64,000 nucleotides of DNA from assembly GCF_036323735.1 (NCBI RefSeq), contig NC_086023.1:16045501-16109500 (forward strand), given 5' to 3'. The translations under genes and the position numbers were made by a program. The notes under the pieces are model-generated. The model was not told the DNA's origin. It saw only the letters and a program-made list of their open reading frames with translations, and searched no databases. Every line of letters starts with the position of its first letter. The stretch's first letter is position 1. This DNA comes from Rattus norvegicus (lineage: Eukaryota; Chordata; Mammalia; Rodentia; Muridae). This document shows positions 18,768 to 31,860 of this stretch, piece by piece.

Positions 18768-19122
18768 AATATGTAGTGATTTTTGAGAATTATGGAATGT
18801 TGGTTTCTTTACAAAAACACAGAAATATTATAAGAGCATGTTTTCATGTTAATTCCAGAAGTAGGGACGTAGGTTGGATTCAAACTGTTTATACCATCTA
18901 CTATGATTTGCCCTGTTTTCTTGCAGAAGCATGGTTCTGCCAACTGTAGATAGTTTAAGTGACTGTGTGATCTTTGCAATTCTGGGAACTTTCCAGAGGG
19001 TAAATAAATGCTAGGACCATGAAAGGTGTATTATGGGTAGTGGTTGGGTCTTTAGGGAGGTTACTTGTATGTTAGTAGCCATAGTTCAAGAAGAACCAAA
19101 AGTGTATGTATATATATATATA

Positions 19123-19190
<68 letters not shown>

Positions 19191-19949
19191 CTCCTTCTCT
19201 ATTCTTGACCCTTTCCTATCTAGTGTTAGTAGCTAAAACTGGATGAAGAGGGGAACAAATGTTGGGAAAAAGTAGAACCCACAAAGGAGCAAAGGCAAGA
19301 AACGATAAAAGAGAGACTAAATTAGTAACAGGAAAAATCTAGTAAGAAGATACAATAACTGTATATATGTATACACCAAATGTTAGAAGCTCTAAGCTCA
19401 TAAAACAACCAAACATCGTAAGAAGCACCATGGTCTTGAAAGAATATAAATCTACATATATTTCCATAGGTCTTCCAGCTATAAAAGCAAAGGACCTTTG
19501 TTGCTCCCATATACTGTGAATGAACTTGATTTAACAAATAAGAGTAAAATACATTACCAAACAGATAGGAAAGGATTAAAGTAGGCTAAGTAAAATATTT
19601 GGCTTTTATATTTTCAGTTAAGCTAATAGATAACAAATTTCTGGAATAATAGAGACATTTTATAATGATTCAAATATAGAATTCCAAAGTAATCAATAAA
19701 GCTCAAAACTTAGGGGATAATTAAATTACTAACAAAAATGTTAAGAAATAAGAAGGAAGAGTTTAAAGCTCTGACATAACCTTTATGGATGTAATTATAT
19801 TTTAAAGTTAATTTGATTCAGTTATAAATAGATACTGCAAATCTTTGGTCAGCTACTAACAAGAATATTAAGAGGAAAAACTTAATGAAATATTAATAGG
19901 CAAATTTTGAAACAGATAAAATATTTAATTAAAAACAGAGTAATGTCTA
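18768..19949. other. No gene recognised; AT-rich
   Basis: AT-rich sequence with a (TA)n block at 19,104-19,187. No ORF with family resemblance. Confidence 0.6.
19104..19187. repeat. (TA)n with TG interruption
   Basis: Long TA run broken once by TGTGTG near 19,127-19,133. Confidence 0.97.
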
Positions 19950-20207
19950 TACAAATGGTTCAGTCAGTAATGTACTTGATGTACAAGTAAAAGGACCTGA
20001 GTACAAATCACTCACAGCATGTGAAAAGCAAGGTGTTTTTGCAAGTGCCACAAATTTCGGAGTTTGGGAAGCATAGAGAATAGAATCTCAGGATCCCACT
20101 GGCCAGCTTTCTAGCATAATCAGAGAATTCCACGTTCAGAAAGTGACCATGTCTCAATACATAAGGTGGGACAACTAAAGAAGACTCCTAGCTTTGACAT
20201 CTGGCTT

Positions 20208-20208
<1 letters not shown>
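19950..20208 (+). repeat. B4 SINE
   Basis: The left part resembles a tRNA/ID-derived head (GGTTCAGTCAGTAATGTACTTG, GGACCTGAGTACAAATC near the B box). The right part is B1-like (CAGGATCCCACTGGCCAGC, GACCATGTCTCAATAC), then CTTTGACATCTGGCTTG and a (CA)n tail. This head/tail order is that of B4. Diverged; a retroposed repeat, not a tRNA gene. Confidence 0.72.
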
Positions 20209-20267
<59 letters not shown>

Positions 20268-20270
20268 ACA
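20209..20270. repeat. (CA)n microsatellite, tail of B4
   Basis: About 30 CA units with one AA interruption near 20,260. Confidence 0.97.
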
Positions 20271-22271
20271 AATGGTAAAAGAATGATTAAAACAAACAAA
20301 CAACAAAAAGAGAGGGCATAAAAATATGAAAGACAAAGGAAGAAACAGTAATAACTCTAAAATAGAGTAGCAGCTGCAGTAGATAATAATGTAAAGTATA
20401 GCGATAATTATTGCTATAGTCTCAATCTTAAAAGGACCTCCATATGTGCATGTAGTGGATCCAAAGATGTTACCTTTAAGAGGTAATATCTTCAGATCAT
20501 GGATGGAGGTATTAGGACCTCACTCCTTTCCTTTGTATTTCACATGCTGGCTTTGCAGGAACAATTTTTCCATTCTACCTCTTTCTATCATTACTATATG
20601 ATTATAGGCGGAGACCTTAGCAACAGGAGACAAAAGCTGATTGGCAGGTTTATTGATAATAGTGTCAGAATGGTTGTTAATGCAACTTCTTTATGAATAA
20701 AATGTCATAGGTCTAAATGTGAATCTTAAGTAACAGAAACTGCCAGACAGGACTGCTGATAACAAAGCAAAACACAGTATCTGGCTGTAGGGTTCATGTA
20801 AATATATGACAATTTAGATTATAGAGATGACATCTCAGTGTCTGAAACACATAGAACTTGCATACTTCTCTCATAAATACAATGTCTTAGTCTATACCAC
20901 TAGCATTTGGGAGTGCTAATATTTCAAGGCAAAAGATTGAATATGATTAGAGCACTCATGGTTTCATCCATTAGTTGAGTACAGTTAATCTCAAGGGCTT
21001 GTCTGTTGTTCTTTTGTGGGATTTTGGTTTTATGGGAGAAACACGTCTCCTCTGATCCTGATCTTTCTTCATTGCCTGTAAACCAGTATCCTTCCCTATT
21101 GGTTGGGTCTTCGTTTAGGTGACAGTCATTCACCATATATCCCACAGTAGATAATGTTTGTATTATTTCTCTTTGGGTGCAAGCCTGTGTAGTTTCACTA
21201 TTTGATAAAGCAGCACCCTCACCACCATGTTGCTTAGGACTGGAGCTTTCATTCCTATTGGCTATAAATTGTGACACTGGATGAAATTATAACCTCCCGA
21301 GCTAACTGTGTAGTTAAACTGAAGGTATAATGAGACAAATAATACCATTTTACACACACCACCTTCCATAACTATGTGTAAGATTTATTTTTCTTTTAAT
21401 AAATGAAGGATATATTTTGTAAGAAGGAGAAAATCTGCATTGACATAATCTGTTTTACTCACACCATCATTCTCATGTCTTCTCTCTTGGATAGAAACAT
21501 TTTTTTTACTTCCACATGTTACTTCTATTCTAGCACCTTGAGCACAACCTTTGACTCTTCTCTGATTGCTTCAGTATAACATCTGTGTCAGTGCTCTTCC
21601 CAGTGTCCAATAAGTGGCCGTAAGGAAACTTGTGTACAGTAAGTTCATATATAATATATCTTACTGACTTTTCTCTTGGCTAGTTAGTGAATTTGTTTCT
21701 TCATAAACTACAAAAGAAATAGTTTCAGGTTAAATAGAGAATTTACTACTTCAAAATTTCTGTTTTATTTTCTGGAAATGCCTGTACTGTAAGATATAAA
21801 AGAAGGATAAATATTTATTCTTATTTACATGAATTTATCACACTTCCCTTGCAGTGCAAAGGGTGGCATTTTATTTTTGTTCCACAGCTATATTCAAGAT
21901 GTTTCCTTCACTGAAGCAATTGTCATTTCTAGTCACTTCAAAGGCTCTTTTTGATGTGAGAAATATATCATCTCTGTCCATTGTCCCAAGTGGCCTATGT
22001 AATGGCTACCTTACACTTACTGCAGGAAGCAGACCAGTCTAATCCTGCATCCTAATGTCCTTCCAAGATCGCAAGTGACGTTGAGATTTCTTAGTCTTTT
22101 AGCATATGGAGATAGGTAACAATTACTAAATTTATTGTAAAAGTTTGTATATAAGAGACAAGCATCCCAGGCACCCAGAACTTCAGGTTCTTCATTTCAG
22201 GACATTTGCAATATTCAATCTCTACATCTGAAGCCATCATTATAGAACATAACATGCCCAAATATACCAAT

Positions 22272-22399
22272 TTGACTTATTTTCATGGATAGCCTGTTTT
22301 GTTTTTGTTGTTGTTTTGTTTGTTTGTTTCTCTTTATTGACTTATTTTCATGGATGGCCTGTTTTGTTTTTGTTGTTGTTTTGTTTGTTTCTCTTTATT
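22272..22399. repeat. 65-bp tandem duplication, two copies
   Basis: A unit starting TTGACTTATTTTCATGGAT and ending in TTTGTTTGTTTCTCTTTA occurs twice in tandem, with a period of 65 bp. The copies differ mainly by A/G in the word after GGAT and by the number of TTTG units. Confidence 0.92.
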
Positions 22400-23381
22400 T
22401 GCTTTATAAAATACTATGTCATCTTTCTGAAACAAAAAACCTCTGACTACATTATACACCTCATCTTTGAGAGGTTGACTCCATTTTATCAAAATAAATC
22501 CATTCAATCAATTATCCTGTCCCAACTATTCTAAACATTGGATTTGGGAAAATATTCCAAGGAAGTTATTATAAATGAAGAAAAAAACTATGTATTTTTA
22601 CTTAATGAAATTTGTCTTTGAAAAGAAAGATCAGTTGCCAAAAAATATAGGAGTAATGAAATAGCAAAGATTTGGTCTATCATTGTATGAAGGCTTTTAT
22701 CATCTCTCTGGAGTCAACATCAGCTCAAGAAATATTTCACTTTGAAGTTCACTCTTTTTATATGCCAAGTGCTGGTAGCCACAAATCAGTTTTCAGAAAG
22801 CAGGTTATAAGCAAAGCTACTTGATAAGTGAAGCCCATATTTTGTGAGATGCCTAGAGGAAACATTTTTGTCTAAAGCTCTACAAAGTGTCAATTTCAGA
22901 GAATTTAATTAAGAACATCTGTTAATGTCAACCCTTAAAAATTGTAGTGAAAGAATAATGGATTTCTGAAATCAAGTTTATTGTTCTTCATGTAGCAGGT
23001 AAAATGTCAAATTGGACATTGATGGATTGCAAAAAACTGCCAGCATTTCTACTCACAGAACTGAATATTAATCAGATATCAATGGCTTTATTGTTCACGC
23101 GAGAGTTAATCAGAAGGTTAATATTAACTTAGACTGCATTTATCAAAAAACCCAAAAGTAACCATGCCTTACACAAAATAGTTACTTCTTCCTTCTCGTA
23201 CAAGAAAGTTGAATGTATGCCATCTAAGAAGATATGTAGAAACTCCATAGCTCCATCCTTGAAGCAGGCTGCAATATTTTCTTATACCCTCCTTAATATG
23301 CAACAACCTGTCTCATTTTACTTCATAGCCCACAGGGCTACTTATAGTGGATCTACCCAACTGTTTGTTTTGCTAGCAATG

Positions 23382-23478
23382 ACAGACAGAGAGAGGGAGA
23401 GAGAGTAGGGGGAGAGGGATAGGAAGAGGGACAGGGAGAAGGAGAGGGAGGGAAAGAGGGAGGGGGAGAGAAAAAGAA
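23382..23478. repeat. GA-rich polypurine block
   Basis: About 95 bp almost entirely A and G with imperfect GAGAGG and AGGGAG units. Confidence 0.9.
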
Positions 23479-23999
23479 TGGGCAAAATGGAACACTTCCT
23501 TGACCTTCTTAATTAGCTTTGCTTATATGCCATTTCATATCACCAAAACAGAGCCACATCCTAAACCAGCAGTGAGATAGTGGAACAGTAATGCTAAGAT
23601 CTATAACAAAAGGAAGACAGGGAAACAGAGTAGGTGGAAAGTTTTTTAAGTTCCCAGTCAAAAACGACAGAAAGTTAAATAGCGTGTTATTGTAATCCCT
23701 AACAACAAGATTTGGAGGGTAAACAATATAGAGTGAAATATAAACTCTGCCAATTTCAACCTTATAAATCCATCTAGTTATTTGTGCCTTCTAGATCACT
23801 CTTCTTTAGTTCAGAATGATTGCAAGCCCTTTAGATATGACCATTTGAAGAGTTCTTCATTTAATTTGCTAAATATTTGTTGAGGACATTGGTGTCTACA
23901 TTCTTGAGAAAGATTGTTCTGTCATCTCTTATGGCTATGTATAGGGTCACATGGAAAGAGTTGTTAAGTGGTTTCTATGTTTTAAAAGACATTTTGCTA

Positions 24000-24205
24000 A
24001 CTTTGGAACACACTGGGAGTGTTTGGTCTAATTCTCCTGTGGGTGGTTGAAGGAGGAGGGAGGGAGACTGAATTGGTGGAAGAGCATCCTCTCAGATGTA
24101 AAGGGAAAGGGGTAGGGTGAAAACTCAGGGGACAGGGAAGCTGACCGAGAAAGAGAGCAAAATTTAGAATGTAAAGAAATAAAATAATTATAAATAAATA
24201 GCATC
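24000..24205 (+). mobile_element. Possible old L1 3' UTR end
   Basis: G-rich, A-rich text ending in a TAAAGAAATAAAATAATTATAAATAAATA-type tail resembles the end of old murid L1s. No upstream L1 sequence is clear. Confidence 0.35.
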
Positions 24206-24699
24206 TACATTTGAGAACTCTTAAATTACAAATCCAATTTCTTTTATAACTTAAAGAATATTTGTTTGTTTGTGTTGTATGTGGTTTTTAATAAGCTGAC
24301 TAAAATTAGCCACAAGCTGGCAAATTCATTAAAATGTAATTTATTATGTATCTGTGGATGCCATCATACCACCCACGATTCTTTCTCCATACTGGTAACT
24401 TTTGCCTTTTCTCTTTTTATACTGTTCATCTGTCCATGCTGCTATTATTAGAAGTCAACTAAATTGGTTTGCCTCCAAGAAGTGGTTCCTTGGTTCACCA
24501 ATTTTCTGTGTCCCTGTTTTCAATACCTGCTTTCATCATTAACGTTTTCATTCTTTCTGTCTGCTTTAAATTTACTTTCCTCTATTTTCTTTCTACTTTA
24601 ATAAAGTTAGAAAGTAAAGGGCTTGCTCCAAACTTTTTCTTCTCTCCAATGTATGCATCCAGTGCTGCATATTGTCTTTCAACTGATTTCAGCTAGATC

Positions 24700-25700
24700 T
24701 CACTTCCTCAAAAGTATGTAGTAATTTCTATTCATTTCTATGCACAGCTTTATAGCTTCGGAAAGTCCCTTTTGCCTATGGTTTAATTGGAGGAGTATAG
24801 CTTATTTTCTATTACTATAAGTTCTCTTTCATCTTTCTATAATTATTTTCTGTCTGAAATAATTAATCCATTAATGTTGAGAATGCCATCCTATGTGACT
24901 AAATCCAATTTTAATTTGTTGAGGTGCTCTTATTAATAAAAATATTGTATTAACTTCTATGAATGCCACATGGTACTTGATTGGAAATGTGTGTTCTCCT
25001 CCTGAAGGCAGGGAATTTTTTGTAAATAGGTCCTGTGGGGTCATGTTGGTAGATGATGTTTAGCTTATTCATTTAATTGTTGATAATCTGTCATGCATTT
25101 CTTCAGTCACTGAATGGAACAGTGAATTTCCCAGTTGTAATTAACAATTTGACAATTTTTCATTTCAGTTACAAAATTTCTGTTCCACATATAACAGCTT
25201 CCTTAAATCTGTGACCTATATGTTAAGAGTAGTACACCTTCTTTGCTGGTTGAGCCTTTCATTAACATAGAAATACTTATTTTGTCTCCAGTAACTGTAT
25301 TTGATGTGAAGTCCACTTTCACTGGTGTTAATATTAGCCGTTTGTTTTAATCAGTGTTTTCCTAGAAAGTTTTACATTACTTTAACTTTAAACAATGACT
25401 GTGTAACTATCATGTGAAATAACTTACTGAATTAAATGTATGTATTAGATTTGTTTTTTTTTCTTCTATCCACTGTCAGTCTGTACCTTAATTTGGTTTG
25501 TTTATGTTTATCTTTCAATTATAATTTTTGCCATGGAAGAAATCTGTTGGTTTTTTTTTGAAATCTGTTGTTTTAATGGTATTTGATTTTGCTTATATTT
25601 CATGTCTTCTTATTTCTCGTTTTCTCAATGTCCTTTGAAATATTTGACTTTTACTTTATTTAGGACAGTGTTTTAATTTTTTTTTGTTGAAACGTTTGGT
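24700..25700 (-). mobile_element. Ancient L1 ORF2 fragment (L1M-like)
   Basis: Text such as CCTTTCATTAACATAGAAAT, TTGTCTCCAGTAACTGTATT and GATGTGAAGTCCACTTT matches my memory of the endonuclease/RT region of ancient mammalian L1 in reverse orientation. Very diverged, with no usable reading frame. Confidence 0.45.
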
Positions 25701-25974
25701 TCTTACAGACTTCTAAGGTATTGCTCTGAACATTAAAATGTTGTATGACAGCACTAATAATATACCAAACAAGGGACATAAACTGTTTCCACTGAGGCCA
25801 ATTGATAATATTCATTCTATAAATCCATATAAATTTGTTCTCTATCTTTTCTACACAGAATCTCTACAGATCATTTATTAAAATTTCACTTCAACTATTA
25901 AATGTCTCTCACCTTCACAATCCCTTATATTAGTAGTTATAAAATGTAATTCAAAAAATTTAAAAGTCAAACCT

Positions 25975-26090
25975 TGGAGTACACACCTGAAATAGCAGCA
26001 CTTCGGAATCTGAAACGAAATGATCAGCTGTTCTGGGCCAGATTAAACTACATAAAAGTCTCTATCAAAACAAAAGAAAGTAGAGAAATG
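25975..26090 (+). repeat. B1 SINE, diverged
   Basis: GAGTACACACCTGAAATAGC, CTGGGCCAGATTAAACTAC and a TCTATCAAAACAAAAG tail follow the order of B1 (7SL-derived). Confidence 0.7.
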
Positions 26091-26099
26091 TATTGAAAC

Positions 26100-27689
26100 C
26101 CCACAAAGTTAGAAAAAAATGTGAGTGAATAAGATCCAGTTCAATAGAGAGTGTCACTCATTCTCTCCTTTTCTGCATTCTGTGTGTAATTATATTTTTC
26201 AAAATCTTATTTAATAAGGGTTTATAAATGCTTTACCTTCCCTTCTACCCATCCACCTCCCCCCCCCATCCCTAGAGGTAGTGGAAAGAAAAGGTTAATA
26301 GGGCAAAGGGGGATGTGAAACTGTTTAGAAATAATTCTTTGGGGCTATTCAAATCTTTGTTGTCAAGATACCACCAGTCCAATTTACACAAATCAGTAGT
26401 GCTACTCCATTCACTCACTCACAAACACCATTCACAAATTAACAATGCTAGTTCAATCCAGAAGAAAGCTCAAGGCTCAGATTGAGTCTGTGGAAGTGAC
26501 CAGAAGACACTGGACTTTCATGAGAAGCTCTTTACAGAATCTTGACAAGTGATGATAAGCAAAGAGGGCAAGGAAAACCAATGCCGCAGCATCATCAGTG
26601 AAACTCAATGTCATCAAAACCTAACAAAGACGAGCAAAGAAAGGCAAGGCAAACCATTGCTATAGTCATGCCCACTGTCTGATGGCTTATACTTTTATAT
26701 TTTTATCATTTCAAAGCATCACATGTCCTCTCAAGTGTCTGATCCAGCAAAACACAACATACCATTTTTTGCAGGCAGCTTCCAGAACAACACTATCTAT
26801 CTTCCCATGTGTCTTCCACAGCAAGATATCCTCTCAAAAAATAGTTTCCAGAAAAACATCACATTATACAACTGAGTCTCTAAATAAACCAAAAGTTTCC
26901 ACTTCAGCACTGCCTTTATTAAAGTGTTTAACCTTTAATATGGTTTTTCAATGCCCACAGCATGTAACATTAACCTTGATCAGCTCCTTGTCAAGTGTCA
27001 GCAGCATGAGTCCCCAGTGACCTGAATATCTGGGTTTGATTGCCTTACATATGGCTAGGGTCACTCCTGAACTAATAAATTCTTTTGAATAAGGAAATTA
27101 GACCATTTTCTATAGTATCAAGGAGCATGCTAACTTAGATAGGAATAATCTAAATAAAAGAAGATAAATATTTTTCCTTTTAACACAAGAGAAAGAGCTG
27201 ATTATTAATACTTACATCTTCTATAAAGGAAAATCTATAGATATGTTTTGCTGAAATAATCAAAATATCCATGACCTTCTCAAGGGTAGAACATAGGAAA
27301 AAAGATAAAGGGCAAGCAGTCATGGAATGAAACCAGGAAACATTCTGTTTTATTATTCCATGTATTTTTCAAAATGACAGAAAATTGACTAACAATTGTA
27401 GGGTCAATCCACTGCTGAGAGAAGATATTAAAAACTAGTGCCTGAGTGTGCATAGATTGGATATTCTGGCAGTTCAGGAATTATTTTTGCATTGATAGCA
27501 AAGTGTGCTTTAATAACTCATGGAATATTTATTTTTAAAATAAGCCAAACAATGAGAACTCCACTTTCTACCAACAGTTGAGAGCGTCAGAAACAATCCT
27601 AGTTAAAGTCTGTTACAAAGACAGAAAATATTAGGTCATCTAGTAAGTACTTAAGAGTTTTGCTGAATCTAGCATTTTATTCCTTATGT
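26100..27689. other. No gene recognised
   Basis: Contains a C-run near 26,259-26,267. The stretch 26,330-27,060 has the texture of an LTR or internal ERV sequence (direct words such as GGCAAACC and ACAAACACC), but I cannot assign it. No ORF with resemblance to a known protein. Confidence 0.45.
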
Positions 27690-28095
27690 GTGTGACAACT
27701 GGTTTTATGTCAACTTGACACAGTCTAGAGTTATTTGTAAAGAGGAAACCTCGATTGAGAGACTGGTCCCAACAGTTTGGCCTGGGGGCATGACTAGAAC
27801 CATTTTTTTTTAATTAATGATTGAAGTGGAGGAGCATAGCACATGTGGGATATTCCATTTCCAGGCAGGTGGTTCTGGGTACTTTTCAAAAGCAGGTTGA
27901 AAAGCCATGAGGAACAAGCCAGGAAACAGTGTTCCTACATGGCTTTTTCATCAGCTTCTACCTTCAAGTTCCTGTCCTGATTTCTCATAATTATCAGCTG
28001 TCACCAAGAAAGTGTAAGATGAAATTCCACTTTAGTCCCCAAGTTACTTTTGGTCATTTTTAAAAAATTATTTCAAAAGAAACCTAACTAAGACA
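27690..28095 (+). repeat. Common rodent interspersed repeat, about 400 bp
   Basis: Begins GTTTTATGTCAACTTGACAC and ends near AACCTAACTAAGACA, with GCCATGAGGAACAAGCCAGG in the middle. This order is that of a very widespread murid repeat. I do not name the family. Its 3' end resembles that of the repeat at 39,117-39,475. Confidence 0.65.
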
Positions 28096-29289
28096 ATGTG
28101 GCAAAAATACCTTATTTGATAGTAATGAATTATAATTAAAGGCATCCTGTATCTTCTTACATTTTTAACAGATTTTCCTACAATTAAATCATCTATTTCT
28201 CTCAACTGTGACGGTTGATATATATAATAGTGATAGTCTTTAAATTTGAAACAAGCCACACCAACCGTAGAGAACAGAATATACCAACACCACCAACAAG
28301 AGAATTAAATGAAGAAGACAACATATGCCTATTTTAATAGAAAAGAAAAAGTTAGAGGCACATAAAATTTACTTACAAAGGCAAGGCTTATATACATCAA
28401 TTCAAAATGATCTATAATTAAAAGGCATACTAATGATGAACTTTTAAATGTCAATGTGAGGTAGGAAAGGTGTTGTTGAGGAAATGTCAAAGGAAAGGTG
28501 TTGTAGTGAGTTGATAGTTGCACACAGGTGCTATAAAGTGCTTGCAATTCCACTCTTCAATTATTCATGACCAACCAAATTATAGCGGAAAGAATTCATT
28601 TTCGGTTTATGCTTCCAGAGTGTTAGAATCCATGATTTTACAGCAGAGATAGCAGGTGACAAACCACTGAGAATTAACATCTCAAACCATGACAGAAGGC
28701 ATAGGCAGTACTTTATATTATGATTTAGTTATAAAATCCAAAGTAATTTAAAAAAGAAAATTTAGAAGAGCCTTAACTGCTTGAACAAAGCAGAAAATCA
28801 TCTTTGGCTAAATTTTGCATAAGGCACATTCCAAATACTTGTTAATGCAGAAATGTATACTACCAGGGGAAAGTTCATATATTTACAGACTCCAGTGAAT
28901 TCAAAGAGGCCATGTCAAGATTCACCCTCAAGGATGGTAAGAAGAATGCTGAGATACTGAGACACATTTATCCTAGCATTCTGCTTCATCCAACCTCAGG
29001 GTTTCTCATTACGTGCTTTTTCATCAAAACTTGCTTCCAGGCCAGCTTCAAAACTGTTGACTGCAGTCGGTCCAGCTTCTCAAACCATTCTAGTAAGGAC
29101 TTCACTTAATCCCTGTACTTTTTCAGCACAGAGAGAGTGTACAACTGATATTATAGCTAGCTTTCTTAATATTGACCAATATCTCAATTTTCTTTGGACC
29201 CCCAAAAGAAAGTGATATACCCCCAAAACAGTAAACAATGTCAAGAAAACAAATGCCCCCATATCCCAAAAAGTGTGGTGGATAGGTTT
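28096..29289. other. No gene or repeat recognised
   Basis: AT-rich sequence. Short open stretches lack codon or family signal. Confidence 0.5.
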
Positions 29290-30739
29290 TGGTCATTCAT
29301 AGGGTGATGGGTGCTTGCCATCTTTTAAGGGAGGTTGGTTACAACTCACTAGTGGTCTTGGTCATGGAGGGAACAAAGTACCTCTTGGTTAAATTCATGG
29401 ATTCCATTCTCTCTTTTTCCTTCCTGTATCCTTTTTTCTTTCCCATTTCATGTTAGGGTACAAGGGAATAAAAAGGGATGGAGTAAAAATGTGAGATATA
29501 GGAATGATAAAGTAAGGGTAAGATCATTAAATCTACTTTTAGATTAAAGAGCACTAATAAGTCAAATAATTTAAATTTGGTATGGACTTTGAATATTGAT
29601 ATAAATTTAAGGTTATATCTTGGTATGTCATACTATGCATATATGTTTCAACTCCTGTTTAAGGTATTGTAACTATGTAATTCTTAAAAGCCAAATGTTA
29701 AGTTCTAGTCTTAAAGTTACTATTACAAACTGTTTAGAATAAATAAGAAATGCAAGTTTATAGTTAGTCTATCAAACTCATGATAATATTAGATATTAGC
29801 TTAGTTAATTGCAGAAATATTTCCTAGATTAAAGAGATAGTAAACAGCCAGAAACAAGTAATGTTTACCCATTCAGATATAATAAAGGTAGATAGATAGA
29901 TGGTCTTGAAAATCCTCAGAGATCTACAGAATATGACACTTAGAGAAGTTTATTAACATAGGGCTTTCCATGACTCCGAGATATGTCACCTTCTGGCAGT
30001 ATCATTTCTACATCAAAGATGATGATAAGCATTGAAGAACCTCAATATGAAGATTGTTTTATATGTAACAAAGCTAGTCACTGGGCAAAACAAACAACAA
30101 AAACCAAAAAAAAAAAAAAAACCTGCCTTTGGCTTAATTGTGAACTAGATGCTGTCCAAACTGGACAAATGGGATGCAAAGAAGTTGACTGCTGAAAAGT
30201 GCCAAGATAAAGTAGACAGTCCTTCATAATTCTTGCTTCACAAAAAAGAATCTGTCAGATATTTTGGACCAAGAGGCCAAAGAAGGACACTCCACTGATT
30301 CAGAGAAAGTTTGAGTGAATATTCAGGCAGCATGTACCTCTGTTATTTCCATAGTTTTGGAAGTTGCCTGTTCTGAACTTCCTACATTCTCAAGAAATAT
30401 TCTCAAGGCTCTGATGGGGTTGAAAACAAGATAGTTATAGTCTCACTAATAAGCTTATTTTTTTAGGATTTTAGAATATGTTTTAAGGTCTAAGAAGACA
30501 AATATAAATGCAAGTTTTGATAGATAATAATTTAGGTACAGAATGAAGATGCAATAGATAGTAGAATAATAGCTCACCAAAATAGGATAAATAGTAGAGT
30601 CCATTTTCCAATGTTGCCAAATATCAATGTACTTTACATTGTAAATATAATTTTTACTTGATGTTTACATAATTGTTATTATTGTACCTAGATTATCACT
30701 TTAAGAAAAAGAATCTTTTCTTGTATTAAAAGAGGGAGA
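29290..30739 (+). mobile_element. ERV internal remnant upstream of an LTR
   Basis: Diverged internal sequence in the same orientation as the LTR at 30,740. The only protein-like signal is a gag nucleocapsid zinc-knuckle pattern near 30,050-30,090. A polypurine tract (AAAAGAGGGAGA) lies at 30,727-30,738, directly before the LTR. The left boundary is approximate. The family is not certain; it may be an RMER17-type class II element. Confidence 0.45.
30048..30095 (+). pseudogene. Gag zinc-knuckle-like remnant
   Basis: The frame running 29,983-30,195 encodes DCFICNKASHWAKQ: C-x2-C-x4-H spacing as in retroviral nucleocapsid CCHC knuckles, with the fourth ligand cysteine replaced by threonine. An A-run follows almost at once and no other gag block is visible. 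Confidence 0.4.
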
Positions 30740-31096
30740 TGTAGAGAGACTCTATTGTGTACTCTGTGGAAGCATCACATGTCAACAAAAATCTAATTCC
30801 TTATTAGCATGAGGCAGAAAACAGAAGGTGGAAGCTATGGGAGAAAGAGATTGAAACTCTGGGAGTTAGACAGAGGTGGGTTTACTCCAAGCCCTGTGGA
30901 GGTAAATGCATGAAACTGAAGAGTTAACCAACCATGTGGCATCACACTGGAATAAATGGGTTATATAAATTATGAACTTGTTGAGGAAATGAGCCAAGCC
31001 TTATGGCGTAGGCATTTATTCAGAAGTAAGTAAGTCTCCTAGTCATTATTCTGGGAACAAATAGTTCAGGTAGAAAAGCTCAAGGCTACAGTTTAC
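30740..31096 (+). mobile_element. ERV LTR (3' LTR), + orientation
   Basis: Begins TGTAGAGAGACTC immediately after a polypurine tract, contains a TATAAA-like word (TATATAAA near 30,963) and AATAAA (near 30,952), and ends near TTTACA at 31,096. Text such as GGAATAAATGGGTTATATAA and CATTATTCTGGGAAC is familiar from murid ERV LTRs. Confidence 0.6.
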
Positions 31097-31660
31097 ACTG
31101 AAATCTACGACTCTAATGTTAAAACCTTGCCTACATGTCTTCTTATTATATCAAAGGACACACAGAAAATGCTGTCAAACTCCAGAACAAATTTCACCAG
31201 TAGAGTGCAAACTAGTGCCTTTTCAATTTATTTATTGTGAGATTTTTATCACCTCTACCTCTAGGTCACTCACCAACCTAACCATTTTTATTTTTTTTCT
31301 CTTTCTCTCTTCACCTTCAGTTCTGCTGTATAATCAATTATTGAGTTCTATAAATTCTGTGCTTCCAAACCCTTCATTTTTCCTCACAGCTGTGCTTCTA
31401 ACTTAGTAGCATACTTTTCAGTAGTTATGAAAATAGCTTCCTATCTGGGTCACTATTTTTCCAGTTTCTCTGAATTTCAGTCTCCCAAACATTTGTGAGT
31501 CCTAAAAATTGAAGCCCCTGTGCCTGGTAACCTGGGAACAGCTGGTCTCATACCCAGTATGTCCAACCCCTTAGAACAGCACTGGCTATACATGTCTCTC
31601 TGCAGTCTGTATGTCATGTTATAAAGAAGTCATACTATTCTGTTTCTGAATAGTTCAGAT
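31097..31660. other. No gene or repeat recognised
   Basis: AT-rich; a 96-codon open stretch at 31,116-31,406 has no family resemblance. Confidence 0.5.
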
Positions 31661-31860
31661 AAGTGGTTCTCAACTTTCCTGATGCTGTGAGCCCTTAATA
31701 CAGTTCCTCACATTGTAGTAACTCCACATTATAAATTTACTTCATTGCTACTTCATTGCTATATATTTGCTGTTATAAATTATAATATACATATCTAATA
31801 TATAGGATATCTGATATGCAACGTCCAAGGGCATCCTGACTCAGAGATTGAGAACCACTG
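31661..31860 (+). mobile_element. URR1-like hAT-Charlie DNA transposon, non-autonomous
   Basis: The ends are inverted repeats: AAGTGGTTCTCAAC at the left and GATTGAGAACCACTG at the right share 12 consecutive bases when reversed. The internal words CAGTTCCTCACATTGTAGT and GGATATCTGATATGCAACG match the rodent URR1-type repeat. It is 200 bp and has no transposase. An 8-bp duplication is no longer clear. Confidence 0.78.

Larger units (their letters stand above)
20281..23999. other. No gene recognised; AT-rich intergenic
   Basis: Apart from the tandem duplication at 22,272-22,399 and the purine block at 23,382-23,478, I see no repeat family or coding similarity. Isolated open stretches of 60-117 codons occur at the rate expected by chance. 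Confidence 0.55.

Noticed and set aside
19950..20060. tRNA-like promoter boxes
   Set aside because: The A/B-box-like words belong to a B4 SINE head; there is no tRNA cloverleaf and the B1-like right half follows.
20924..21277. 117-codon open frame on the minus strand
   Set aside because: No family resemblance, no promoter or splice context, and length within chance for AT-rich DNA. Left as intergenic.
22272..22399. Tandem duplication considered as regulatory array
   Set aside because: Only two copies of a T/G-rich unit; simple local duplication is enough.
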